Below, in pieces: positions 34,828 through 43,328 of a DNA stretch of 64,000 nucleotides. Source of the stretch: Sediminispirochaeta sp964394395 (GTDB lineage: Bacteria > Spirochaetota > Spirochaetia > DSM-16054 > Sediminispirochaetaceae); the NCBI GenBank assembly GCA_964394395.1, contig CAYMWV010000001.1:1-64000 (forward strand), in the 5' to 3' direction. Position 1 is the stretch's first letter; each line of letters begins with the position of its first letter. The notes beneath the pieces were generated by a model. That model saw nothing but the letters and a program-made list of their open reading frames with translations, searched no databases and had not been told where the DNA came from. The position numbers and the translations under genes were made by a program.

Positions 34828-34917
34828 CTATTTCTTTTTATGCCGGTTCTTGCGCAGTTTTTTCTTGCGCTTATGGGTGGCAATCTTGTGTCTCTTACGT
34901 TTCTTTCCGCAGGGCAC
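34828..34917 (-). CDS. Tiny basic bS22/AURKAIP1-COX24-like ribosomal protein
   Basis: A 29-aa protein starting at GTG 34917 (PCGKKRKRHKIATHKRK then KKLRKNRHKKK). It is almost all Lys, Arg and His. The HKIATHKRKKK and LRKNRHKKK blocks match the AURKAIP1/COX24 domain, whose mitochondrial member mS38 and mycobacterial bS22 are small-subunit ribosomal proteins. A GGAG site lies about 10 nt upstream and a strong promoter before that. The FlgH-like gene starts 9 nt after its stop. Confidence 0.8.
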   Translation of the reverse strand: MPCGKKRKRHKIATHKRKKKLRKNRHKKK

Positions 34918-34949
34918 CTGGCAACACTCCTTTCGTTTGATCCTGTCCA

Positions 34950-34978
34950 ATTATGCCCAATGAAGAAGATATGGTCAA
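34950..34978 (-). promoter_or_regulatory. Sigma-70-like promoter of the bS22-like/FlgH-like pair
   Basis: Minus strand TTGACC (34973-34978), 17 nt, CATAAT (34950-34955). Confidence 0.65.
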
Positions 34979-35006
34979 GGGGATAGAGCAAAGCATGAGA
35001 AATCAA

Positions 35007-35045
35007 TTTTGCAGATTGCAAAACTATACCTTAATGTCGTATTAT
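35007..35045 (+). promoter_or_regulatory. Predicted leaderless promoter with overlapping inverted repeat
   Basis: TTGCAA (35016-35021), 18 nt, TATTAT (35040-35045); the ATG at 35053 is 7 nt after the -10 and lacks a ribosome site. The inverted repeat TTTTGCA-GAT-TGCAAAA (35007-35023) covers the -35 and could be an operator. Confidence 0.5.
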
Positions 35046-35052
35046 AGTAATA

Positions 35053-36000
35053 ATGGAGCACAGGCAAGGTGAGATACGATTCGGATGGTTCGATCCGGAT
35101 ATCAATTCTCTTATCAAACAGGAACAGGCAAATGATCGGCCCCTGAATGGTCATTACAACCAAAACGAAGAGTTTTTTCTTAAACTGGATAACACCTTTA
35201 CGGTGCCCCAATTCCCTATTCATCATGATGTCGATACTCCAAGACCCCCTGAAGGGTACCGAAAATCCCTCATCGGCTTTATCAGGCAGATCCTTCCCTA
35301 TTGCAGCAATCTCTTCCAGGGCTTAAGTTATATTTTTGATCCCACCTCAATATTTAGACCCCTCTTTTTTCAGATATACAAGGTAAAGGAGGAGCATTAC
35401 CTCTTTGTTCTTCGGCTCGATCTCTCCTTTCGCCCCAGTGATTCAGAACTTATCACATCGGGGAGCAATGATACGAGTCACTCTTTCGAAACAAAAAAGC
35501 TCTTCATTGAAGCAGATCTCATCCCGGTATCCCGGTTCCTCTATGAACAGGAGAAGATGGTTGGCTGCATGATTCAGCAGGATGTGAGTAAAACCTGGAT
35601 TGGAGAATCGGGACGGGGTTATGTGATTCAGGGAATCTGGATAGACAGTGATCTTACCAAGTTTTTCTCAAAGCTCCTTCTTCCGGAGGGGAAGCGAAGC
35701 TACCCCTATTTCCCATTCACCTGTAAACACCAGGCTATCTGTCACACCGTGATCAATCTGAGTCCCGAGGGAAGAAAATCCCATTTGAAGATGATCTTCC
35801 AGGCGATCCCCTTCCTCAGACGGCATATCGAAACGATCCAGGAGACCCTGCGGCACAACGATTTCTCCCCCAATCTGGATAGCTTCAAGACCCTTAAACA
35901 GCAGGTTCCTGAAAAGTGGTACAGCCGATGGGATTCGCTGAAAGTAGAGCCCTACCTTAATGAGCGGGACATGAAGGAGTTCAAGGTTGATTTCAGCTGA
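35053..36000 (+). CDS. Hypothetical protein upstream of murD
   Basis: A 315-aa soluble protein without signal peptide or membrane segment. Segments such as FPFTCKHQAICHTVINL and a helical C-terminus rich in Arg and Glu are visible, but I recognise no family. Its last 14 bases overlap the TTG start of murD, so the two are cotranscribed and probably coupled. Function unknown. Confidence 0.6.
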   Translation: MEHRQGEIRFGWFDPDINSLIKQEQANDRPLNGHYNQNEEFFLKLDNTFTVPQFPIHHDVDTPRPPEGYRKSLIGFIRQILPYCSNLFQGLSYIFDPTSIFRPLFFQIYKVKEEHYLFVLRLDLSFRPSDSELITSGSNDTSHSFETKKLFIEADLIPVSRFLYEQEKMVGCMIQQDVSKTWIGESGRGYVIQGIWIDSDLTKFFSKLLLPEGKRSYPYFPFTCKHQAICHTVINLSPEGRKSHLKMIFQAIPFLRRHIETIQETLRHNDFSPNLDSFKTLKQQVPEKWYSRWDSLKVEPYLNERDMKEFKVDFS

Positions 36001-37411
36001 TCATTATCGGGGGCTCAAGGTAACGATCATGGGGCTGGGGCTCCATGGCGGAGGTCTCAGCTCTGCACGCTGGTTTGTGGAGCATGGGGCTGATGTAACT
36101 ATCACAGATTTAAAAGAGCAGGCACAATTAGAAGGTTCCTTGAATAAATTGTCGGACCTGCCTCGGGAGCGGCTCAGGTATACCCTTGGCCAGCACGAGG
36201 AGATTGACTTCCTTCAGGCGGACATGGTGATCAAGAATCCTGCGGTTCCGAAAAAAAGTCCCTTTCTGCAACTGGCAAAGCGGGTTGAGACCGACATATC
36301 CATCTTCCTGGGGCTCAATAAACGGCCGGTAATCGCCGTTACCGGGAGTAAAGGGAAATCCACAGTGGTTTCTGCCATCTATCACACCATGAAAGAGGCG
36401 TACCCGGAGACGAAGCTTGGTGGAAATATCACCGTCAACCCCTTGAGTTTTGCTGATGATGCGGCAGTGGAGAGGGAAGATCCCGTGATTCTTGAACTCT
36501 CCAGCTGGCAGTTGGGAGATCTGTCAGGAAGGGGCATCTTGAAACCGAAGATTGCGGTCATCACCAACATCATGCATGATCACCAAAACAGCTACCCCTC
36601 TATGGAGGCTTATGTTTCCGATAAAGCTTTGATCTATGCCGATCAGGACGATAATGATTATACGATTCTGTATGGAGAGAATCCCTGGTTCGACCGGTTT
36701 CAACGGGAGTCATCAGGGAGGATAGTGCCCGTCTACCACTCCCCACCGGCTTCAGGTCGGAACAAGGTGCCACTTTCTGCCTGGATCGACCCAGAGGGAG
36801 AGGGGCTCTTTGCACCCCTCCCCGGGCCGGGGGAGCTGGGCAGTACGCCGGTGGAGAGCTTGCTGCCTCCGGATCTTGCCCTGCCGGGCAGGCACAACCG
36901 GCTTAACCTCCTTTTTGCCGCTACGGTGCTGCGACTATTCGGCCTCCCTGCTGAAAAGATCTCCAGAGGTCTCTCTCGCTTCCCCGGAATAGCCCACAGA
37001 CTCGAGTTGGTTTGTGAGAAGCGGGGAGTGCGTTGGTATAATGATAGCACGGCAACTATTCCCGAGGCGTGTGCAGGGGCCCTTGAGAGTTTCTCTGAGC
37101 CAATTATTCTGATCTGCGGAGGCACCGATAAAAAGCTCGATTTCACTGAACTAGAAAAAGTCATAGAGAAGCCAAAAGCGATAATCCTCCTGGAGGGAAC
37201 AGCTACTGATCGCCTCCTCCTTATCCTTGAGAAGAGGAGAATTCCCTACACCGGGCCCTTTCCGGCTCTGAAAGAGGCTGTTGATGCTGCCTCAGCTGCA
37301 GCCCGGAGGGGAGATGTGGTACTCTTTTCGCCAGGGGCCACCTCTTTCGGCATGTTTGTTAACGAGTTTGACCGGGGAGAACAGTTTCGCAGTCTCGCTT
37401 CCAACAGGTAA
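35987..37411 (+). CDS. murD: UDP-N-acetylmuramoylalanine-D-glutamate ligase
   Basis: Adds D-Glu to UDP-MurNAc-L-Ala in the cytoplasm. 474 aa from TTG 35987, with AAGGAG about 10 nt upstream. N-terminal Rossmann-like VTIMGLGLHGGG near residue 13, ATP loop VTGSKGKSTVV near 111, NHxDRH-region counterpart NIMHDHQNSY near 190, NDSTATIPEA near 349 and ILICGGTDKKLDF near 375. It converges on the FemX-like gene with 10 nt between stops. Confidence 0.94.
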   Translation: MISADHYRGLKVTIMGLGLHGGGLSSARWFVEHGADVTITDLKEQAQLEGSLNKLSDLPRERLRYTLGQHEEIDFLQADMVIKNPAVPKKSPFLQLAKRVETDISIFLGLNKRPVIAVTGSKGKSTVVSAIYHTMKEAYPETKLGGNITVNPLSFADDAAVEREDPVILELSSWQLGDLSGRGILKPKIAVITNIMHDHQNSYPSMEAYVSDKALIYADQDDNDYTILYGENPWFDRFQRESSGRIVPVYHSPPASGRNKVPLSAWIDPEGEGLFAPLPGPGELGSTPVESLLPPDLALPGRHNRLNLLFAATVLRLFGLPAEKISRGLSRFPGIAHRLELVCEKRGVRWYNDSTATIPEACAGALESFSEPIILICGGTDKKLDFTELEKVIEKPKAIILLEGTATDRLLLILEKRRIPYTGPFPALKEAVDAASAAARRGDVVLFSPGATSFGMFVNEFDRGEQFRSLASNR

Positions 37412-37421
37412 GAACGCTGCG

Positions 37422-38776
37422 CTATGAACGGTTTTTTCGGAAATCGAGGTAGTACCAGCGGCGGATCTTCTCCAGGAGCCGGTAGCCTTGGTAGCCCAGG
37501 GGCTTGAACGGGAAGTCCCAGCAGCCTGGCCGGGCCACCAGCGTTCCACCAAAACCTGTTTTGAACCGGTAGAGTCCGTGCATCGGGTGGTCTGGATCAT
37601 CCGCCGGAGGAATCCCGAATAGGTCGTACTCCCTGCATCCTGCCGCCTTTGCATCCTTCATGGCTCTCCACTGCAGGGCGTAAGCGGGCATCAAATTGCG
37701 CTTACTGTTGGAGGAGGCGCCGTAGAGGTAGGTTGCCCTCCCCTTGTAACGGGAAACGACGATTCCTGCCAAAGCTTCTCCACTCTCCTGGTACCGGGCC
37801 ATATAAAGCAGCAAATCCGGGCCATCAGATTCAGCATCGGCAAGCTCAAAGATTGACCGGTAGTAGGAGTGGGGATGAATGGCGATTTTATCCCGCCGGG
37901 CGGTCTCCTCATAGAGGCTGTACCACTGGTTTATCGACTCTATCCCCTCTTCGCTTACCTCCACACCCTTTCTAAAGGCAAGTTTGACGTTGTACCGGGT
38001 CTTGGACTTCATTGCCTTCAGGATGGACTCTTCATCAGGGCTCAGATCAATCAGGACGGTCCGGGGGGGCTGGATATCCACCGGAGCCTTCTGGAAGTAT
38101 CTGGTCAGATCGGGAAAAGTTCCCGGATCATCAATAGGCCGAATCCACGGCAGGTCCCAGCGCAGCACGCAGGTACCGGAGGGCAGCTTCTCCTTCAGCT
38201 GCCGTGATAAACGGAAAAGCGCCTCAGGCTCCTCTCCCACAGGATCCGCATGGGGTATGTAGGCCAGGGTACAACCGGGGGCAAGTCTCCGATAGAGCAG
38301 CAGAAGGGGGCCCCCAGAGCAGGGTGGATCTTCAAACCAGAGGGAACTCCACCCATACCTCTCCTTCACCTTTGCCCAGAAAGAGCTCTGCAAAAGAGAG
38401 GCTGCATCCCCCCGCTGTGGGGGAGCCCCCCCCTGCGGGAAAGCTTTCCCTTGAGGGTGGTCGTCCCGCTGTGGGGGAGCCCCCCCCTGCGGGAAAGCTT
38501 TCCCTTGAGGGTGGTCGTCCCGCTGTGGGGGAGCTTCCCCTTGTGGGGANNNNNNNNNNNNNNNNNNNNNNNNNNNNNNNNNNNNNNNNNNNNNNNNNNN
38601 NNNNNNNNNNNNNNNNNNNNNNNNNNNNNNNNNNNNNNNNNNNNNNNNNAAGCTTTCCCTTGAGGGTGGTCGTCCCGCTGTGGGGGAGCTTCCCCTTGTG
38701 GGGAAGCTTTCTCCTGCGGGTGAGCATCCCGCTGTGGGGTAGAGAGCCTTTCTTCTTCGGCCTTATCAGCCAACAC
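37422..38776 (-). CDS. FemX-like peptidoglycan bridge aminoacyltransferase with N-terminal 18-aa repeats (spans assembly gap)
   Basis: FemA/FemB-family enzyme that transfers an amino acid from tRNA to the lipid II stem peptide. The catalytic body (37422-38393) has LQSSFWAKVKERYGW, MKSKTRYNVKLAFRKGV, YLYGASSNSKRNLMPAYALQWRAMK and GCREYDLFGIPP. No good start exists at its beginning. Upstream the same frame stays open through 54-bp repeats, each coding DDHPQGKAFPQGGAPPQR or a close variant, to a GTG at 38776 that overlaps the metG stop by 11 bp. The 100-N gap breaks the frame only as a placeholder: removing it and merging one shared T restores the frame (418 codons including stop). At least four units are visible; the true number is unknown. 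Confidence 0.75.
38411..38727. repeat. 54-bp in-frame tandem repeat (minisatellite)
   Basis: Units begin with CCCGCTGTGG at 38411, 38465, 38519, (gap) and 38674, always 54 bp apart, and a partial unit starts at 38728. The unit length is a multiple of three. The units at 38411 and 38465 are identical, while the outer ones differ at several sites without creating a stop in the FemX frame. Confidence 0.9.
38550..38649. other. Assembly gap (100 N) inside the 54-bp repeat
   Basis: Placeholder of exactly 100 N. Repeat phase on each side implies that the real missing length is 54k-1 bp. Confidence 0.9.
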
Positions 38777-41006
38777 TGCCCTCGTTTATCCTTGAAGTTG
38801 TTATCGGCTGACCGGCTGCTTCAAGAGCAAGCCCATCCACATTGACCACTCCCGCTTTCACCCCCAGGGGAACGGAGAAAAAAGTGTCGATAGAGATCCG
38901 CTTCAGCTCCTCCGGTGGGAGAGATTTCCCGGCGGGATTGATCCGAGTGCCCGGCTCCACCTGGTCTGCAAAAATCACCTCAATGGAGCGCTCATCTCCA
39001 TCACCGCTCTTCTGGTCATCTTCCTGCACAGCCTCTTCGGCGGCGAGCAGCATACCGTGGCTCTTGACTCCCCGCAGCTTCGCCGGTTTCAGATTGTAGA
39101 CCACCAGGATATGGTGGTTTAGGAGTTCCTCTTCCTTGTAGTAGGGAACCAGGCCGCTTACAATGGTACGCTCTTCGCCATTTCCCAGGTCCAGTTTCTC
39201 GATATAGAGTTTGTCCGCCTCGGGGTGTCGTTCAATTTCCACAATTTTGGCAACACGAATATCTACAGTCCCGGCAAACCTCTCTGCCAGGGATAGAGTC
39301 TCTGATCCATCTTCCATCTCACTCTTCTCCTTATCGTCCCGCTCCTGTCGCTCCTTCTGCGTCCCGGAAAAGCGATCTCTCAGGGCGTTGATCTGATCAT
39401 CCTCCAGCTTCCGAAAGAGGATTTCCGGCTTATTTACCTGCCCGATCCCATCTGCTTTGCCAAGATGCTCCCAACTGGTAGATCCTATCCCCAGAAAGGC
39501 AAGAATCCGCACTGCGGTCTCCGGAATAAAGGGCGCTGAAAGGAGCGCAAGATCCCTGACCAGGTAGACCAGGGTGGCAAGGAGTGTTCCTGCAGCTTCC
39601 GGATCGCTCTTTATCACCTTCCAGGGCTCTCCCTCCTGAAAAGCCTTGTTTCCGTAGGAGGAGAGAGCAAAGCTCTTCCTGAAGGCCTCCCGAAGCTCCG
39701 CCCGCTCAAAGTGCTCTTCGATCTCCCCTTCCATCCGCCGGATCACCTCCATCATCCCTTCATCAACCCCACCAGCGGGCATCTGCCCGTCGTAAAAGCG
39801 GTTTACAAAGGTAAGAGTACGGTTCACCAGGTTTGCCAGGTTTCCAATCAGCTCCCCATTCACCTTCTCCTGAAAGTCGCTCCAGGTGAACACCGCATCG
39901 GACTTCTCCGGCCGGTTGTAGAAGATGTAGAAGCGCCACACATCGGCGGGTATACCGGTATCCTTTGCATCGGTACCGAAGACCCCGATTCCCTTGCTCT
40001 TGGAAAACTTTCCACTTTCATAGTTGAGGTATTCAGTGCTGCTCATGTGGTGAAGCATGGTCCAGTTGTCCCCTCCCGCCAGGAGGGAGGAGGGGAAGAT
40101 CACCGTGTGAAAAGGGATATTATCCTTACCGATAAACTGAAACAGCTCCACTTCATCGGGATTCTTCCACCAGCTCTCCCACGCTTCGGTCAGGTTGGCG
40201 GTGATGGAGATGTAGCCGATGGGAGCATCGAACCATACATAGAAGACCTTATCCTCAAAGCCTTCCTTGGGTACCGGGATTCCCCACTTCAAATCCCGGG
40301 TAATGCAGCGCTCCTTCAGTCCATCCCGAATCCAGCTTTTAGTCATCTGGATAGCGTTTCTGGCCCAAAAACCCTCCACCGAGGCTCTGTCCATCCAGGC
40401 CTGAAGCTTAGGCAAGATTGCCGGCAGGTCCAGGTAGAGGTGCCGGGTCTCTCTCATTTGGGGCGTTTTACCGCACAGACCGCAGCGGGGATTTATCAGA
40501 TCTACCGGATCCAGCAGTTTCCCGCAATGTTCACACTGATCTCCCCGGGCCTCCTCGTAGCCGCAGTGGGGACAGGTCCCATGGACAAAACGGTCCGCTA
40601 AATAGCGGTCACAGGATTCGCAGTAGAGCTGCTCTATGCTCTTCTCGTTTACGTATCCCGCCGCATCGGCCTTCTTAAAGATATCCTGGACGATTTTCGT
40701 CTGCCACTCTGTGGTGGTTCGTCCGAAATGGTCAAAAGCGATGTTAAACCAGCGGTAGATATCGGTGTGAATGGCGTTGTACCGGTCACAGAGCTCTTGG
40801 GGAGTGATCCCCTCCTCCAACGCTCGGGTTTCGGTGGCGGTTCCATATTCATCGGTACCGCAGATATAGAGGGTTTCATATCCTTTTAGGCGGCAGAACC
40901 GGGAGAAGACGTCTGCGGAGAGAACCTGAATCAGGTTCCCCAGATGGGGGATATTGTTGACATAGGGAAGCGCCGAGGTGATCAATCGTCTCTTCTTTAT
41001 TTTCAT
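38766..41006 (-). CDS. metG: Methionyl-tRNA synthetase with C-terminal tRNA-binding domain
   Basis: Charges tRNA-Met. 746 aa from ATG 41006; longer starts to 41189 add sequence overlapping the hflK promoter and lack similarity. HIGH-type motif NNIPHLGN near residue 14, zinc-knuckle cysteines (CESC, CPHC, CEHC, CGLC near 128-175), KMSKS-type KFSKSKG near 337. A C-terminal EMAPII/Trbp111-like domain (about 640-746) begins AGTVDIRVAKIVEIERHPEADKL. The stop overlaps the inferred GTG start of the FemX-like gene. Confidence 0.95.
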   Translation of the reverse strand: MKIKKRRLITSALPYVNNIPHLGNLIQVLSADVFSRFCRLKGYETLYICGTDEYGTATETRALEEGITPQELCDRYNAIHTDIYRWFNIAFDHFGRTTTEWQTKIVQDIFKKADAAGYVNEKSIEQLYCESCDRYLADRFVHGTCPHCGYEEARGDQCEHCGKLLDPVDLINPRCGLCGKTPQMRETRHLYLDLPAILPKLQAWMDRASVEGFWARNAIQMTKSWIRDGLKERCITRDLKWGIPVPKEGFEDKVFYVWFDAPIGYISITANLTEAWESWWKNPDEVELFQFIGKDNIPFHTVIFPSSLLAGGDNWTMLHHMSSTEYLNYESGKFSKSKGIGVFGTDAKDTGIPADVWRFYIFYNRPEKSDAVFTWSDFQEKVNGELIGNLANLVNRTLTFVNRFYDGQMPAGGVDEGMMEVIRRMEGEIEEHFERAELREAFRKSFALSSYGNKAFQEGEPWKVIKSDPEAAGTLLATLVYLVRDLALLSAPFIPETAVRILAFLGIGSTSWEHLGKADGIGQVNKPEILFRKLEDDQINALRDRFSGTQKERQERDDKEKSEMEDGSETLSLAERFAGTVDIRVAKIVEIERHPEADKLYIEKLDLGNGEERTIVSGLVPYYKEEELLNHHILVVYNLKPAKLRGVKSHGMLLAAEEAVQEDDQKSGDGDERSIEVIFADQVEPGTRINPAGKSLPPEELKRISIDTFFSVPLGVKAGVVNVDGLALEAAGQPITTSRINEGSVG

Positions 41007-41015
41007 AGTGTGGAA

Positions 41016-41045
41016 ACTATATCCCGATGAAGGGGGCTTTTGCAA
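41016..41045 (-). promoter_or_regulatory. Predicted promoter of metG, near-leaderless
   Basis: Minus strand TTGCAA (41040-41045), 18 nt, TATAGT (41016-41021); the metG ATG is 9 nt after the -10 and has no ribosome site. Confidence 0.5.
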
Positions 41046-41085
41046 GAACCGGGGGAAAGAGTTTCCTTCCATGCCACGAGTTTCC

Positions 41086-41114
41086 TTGACGACCGGGCTT
41101 TGAAAGGCTACCTT
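41086..41114 (+). promoter_or_regulatory. Sigma-70-like promoter of hflKC
   Basis: TTGACG (41086-41091), 17 nt, TACCTT (41109-41114), followed by a leader with AAGGAGG before ATG 41153. Confidence 0.6.
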
Positions 41115-41152
41115 GTAACAGTAAGCAACCGAGAAAATAAAAAGGAGGATAT

Positions 41153-42136
41153 ATGCCCGAACAAGATGTAACTCCGGGCAGGGGACCACAGTTACAACTC
41201 AGTCCGAAACTGATTATTGTGGCGGTGATCGTTATTGCGATTGCCGCAAGCGTAATGTCCAGTTTCTTTGTGGTGGACCAGAGTGAAGAAGCGGTGGTTA
41301 TCCGGCTTGGTAAAGTAAACAGAATCGTGGGTCCGGGACTGCAGTTCAAGTTCCCCTTCGGGATCGAACAGAACTATAACGTTCCCACCCAGATTGTACA
41401 GAAGATGGAGTTTGGATTCAGAACTGAAGCTGCAGGTGTGGACACCCGGTATTCCAGTGCTGACTATCCGGAAGAGTCGATCATGCTCACCGGGGACCTC
41501 AACATCATTGATACAGAGTGGATTATCCAGTTCCGGATCTCCAATCCCCGGGATTGGCTCTTCAAGGTGCGGGACCAGTATCAGACCATCCGGGACATCA
41601 GCCAGTCGGCGATTAACCAGCTGGTGGGAGACCGGGCCATTCTAGATGTGATTGGTTCCGAGCGAAGCAACATCGAGGTCGAAGCTCAAAAGATAATGCA
41701 GAAGAAGTATGACCAGTACGAGCTTGGCATTACGGTGACCACCGTGAAGCTCCAGAATGTGGTTCCCCCGAAAGGGGAGGTTCAGGACGCCTTCGAAGAT
41801 GTGAACAAGGCGGTTCAGGATATGAACCGGTTTATTAACGAAGGAAAAGAAGAGTATAACCAGCAGATCCCCAGGGCACGGGGCCAGGCCCAGCAGGTGG
41901 TGCAGGAAGCTCAAGGCTATGCATCCGAGCGGGTAAACCGGGCCAACGGAGATGTAGCCAGGTTCAGATCTGTGGCTACCGAGTACCAGAAGAGTCCGGA
42001 AATTACCCGTCAACGTCTTTACATAGAGATGATTGAGGCAGCCTTTGCGGACATGGAGGGGACCGACCTGATAGACCGGAATCTGGACAATTTCATACCC
42101 CTGAAGAGCCTTCAGCAGGCAGGAGGCCAACAGTGA
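41153..42136 (+). CDS. hflK: FtsH protease activity modulator HflK
   Basis: SPFH/band-7 membrane protein forming a complex with HflC around FtsH. 327 aa. One N-terminal membrane helix (about residues 19-42), then the SPFH domain (EEAVVIRLGKVNRIVGPGLQFKFPFGIE) and the long helical C-terminal segment (NRFINEGKEEYNQQIPRARG). AAGGAGG ribosome site. The stop overlaps hflC by ATGA-type spacing (GTG at 42133). Confidence 0.93.
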   Translation: MPEQDVTPGRGPQLQLSPKLIIVAVIVIAIAASVMSSFFVVDQSEEAVVIRLGKVNRIVGPGLQFKFPFGIEQNYNVPTQIVQKMEFGFRTEAAGVDTRYSSADYPEESIMLTGDLNIIDTEWIIQFRISNPRDWLFKVRDQYQTIRDISQSAINQLVGDRAILDVIGSERSNIEVEAQKIMQKKYDQYELGITVTTVKLQNVVPPKGEVQDAFEDVNKAVQDMNRFINEGKEEYNQQIPRARGQAQQVVQEAQGYASERVNRANGDVARFRSVATEYQKSPEITRQRLYIEMIEAAFADMEGTDLIDRNLDNFIPLKSLQQAGGQQ

Positions 42137-43134
42137 AAAAGCTTATTACCACATTAGTAGTCCTTCTTGTCCTGGTGGTGGTACTCCTCCTCCTTGGCCC
42201 TTTCTACATCGTTAATGAGGGAGAGCAGGCGGTTATCACCCGCTTCGGAAAGATTGTAAAAACCAGCCTGAACGCAGGACTCAAGTTCAAGATGCCGGTG
42301 ATTGACACGGTTGTGAAGTTTCCCAAACGGATATTGAGCTGGGACGGAGAACCCCAGAGGATCCCCACCAAGGAGAACCAGTTTATCTGGGTAGATACAA
42401 CAGCCCGATGGAAGATTGATAATCCCCAGAAGTTTTATGAATCGGTGGGCAACATAAATGGCGGTTTTGCCCGACTGGACGATATTATCGATTCCACTGT
42501 GCGGACCATCATCAGTAAGAGTCCCCTCACTGAAGCTGTTCGAAGTAGTAACATCATCAACAGGATCGACCGATCCGAAGCGATGCAGACGGTAGCCGGT
42601 GGGGCAAGCCAGGAAGAGGTCGATTTTGATGAATTGAGAAAGCTCACCGCTACCACCCAGCAGTTTGAAGAGGTCTCCAAAGGGCGGCAAGCCTTAAGTG
42701 ATGTAGCTCTCACCGAGGCCAGGGAGTTGATGCCCCAGTTTGGAATCGAGCTGATCGATGTGATTATCCGGCAGATCAGATACTCCGATGAGCTTACCGA
42801 GAGTGTCTACAACCGGATGATCAAGGAACGGAACCAGATTGCCAGTGCTTACAGATCCTTTGGAGAAGGAAGGAAGGCTGAGTGGCTGGGTAAACTGGAA
42901 AATGAACGGAAGAAGATCTTATCCGGCGCCTATGAGGAGTCGGAAACGATCAAGGGAACAGCGGATGCGGAGGCAACGACCATCTATGCCGAAGCGTATG
43001 AGGCCGACCCGGACTTCTTCGCCTTCTGGAGGAGTATCGAAAGCTACCGAAAGACCCTTCCCACATTCCAGAAAACCCTCACCACCGATATGGAGTACTT
43101 TGACTTCCTCTACAGCGGAGAGGGAAACAGGTAA
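42133..43134 (+). CDS. hflC: FtsH protease activity modulator HflC
   Basis: SPFH protein, partner of HflK. 333 aa with an N-terminal membrane helix (about residues 3-25), then VNEGEQAVITRFGKIVKT and DTTARWKIDNPQKFYESV, and the conserved EIRRIRYSDELTESVYNRMIKER-type helix (QIRYSDELTESVYNRM here). A strong terminator follows. Confidence 0.93.
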   Translation: MKKLITTLVVLLVLVVVLLLLGPFYIVNEGEQAVITRFGKIVKTSLNAGLKFKMPVIDTVVKFPKRILSWDGEPQRIPTKENQFIWVDTTARWKIDNPQKFYESVGNINGGFARLDDIIDSTVRTIISKSPLTEAVRSSNIINRIDRSEAMQTVAGGASQEEVDFDELRKLTATTQQFEEVSKGRQALSDVALTEARELMPQFGIELIDVIIRQIRYSDELTESVYNRMIKERNQIASAYRSFGEGRKAEWLGKLENERKKILSGAYEESETIKGTADAEATTIYAEAYEADPDFFAFWRSIESYRKTLPTFQKTLTTDMEYFDFLYSGEGNR

Positions 43135-43196
43135 AAGGGAACGGAAAGAAACAGCCAGGCAGCAAAGAGTTGCCATGAAACCTTTCCTGATAATTC

Positions 43197-43231
43197 AGGC
43201 CGCCCGATTCTTCGGGCGGCCTTTTTTTTTT
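43197..43231 (+). terminator. Intrinsic terminator after hflKC
   Basis: AGGCCGCCCGA (43197-43207) and TCGGGCGGCCT (43212-43222) form a perfect 11-bp stem with a TTCT loop followed by an unbroken run of T. Confidence 0.95.
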
Positions 43232-43328
43232 ACCTTTCCCCCTGCCCACAGCTCTGTTATCCCCTTCCCTACCAGGCCCTCACTCCAATAGAAAGGCCCC
43301 AGGGGGCGTCTGAAGTTCCGAAGAAATG

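Noticed and set aside
38411..38727. CRISPR-like array
   Set aside because: The 54-bp units are directly contiguous with no unique spacers and no cas genes are near.
38204..38845. Plus-strand frames through the 54-bp repeat
   Set aside because: The repeat is open in several frames; only the minus frame joins a conserved protein and starts at the metG stop.
41007..41189. Longer metG start at 41189
   Set aside because: The extra 61 residues overlap the metG promoter and hflK start and look non-conserved; MKIKKRRLITSALPY is the expected beginning.
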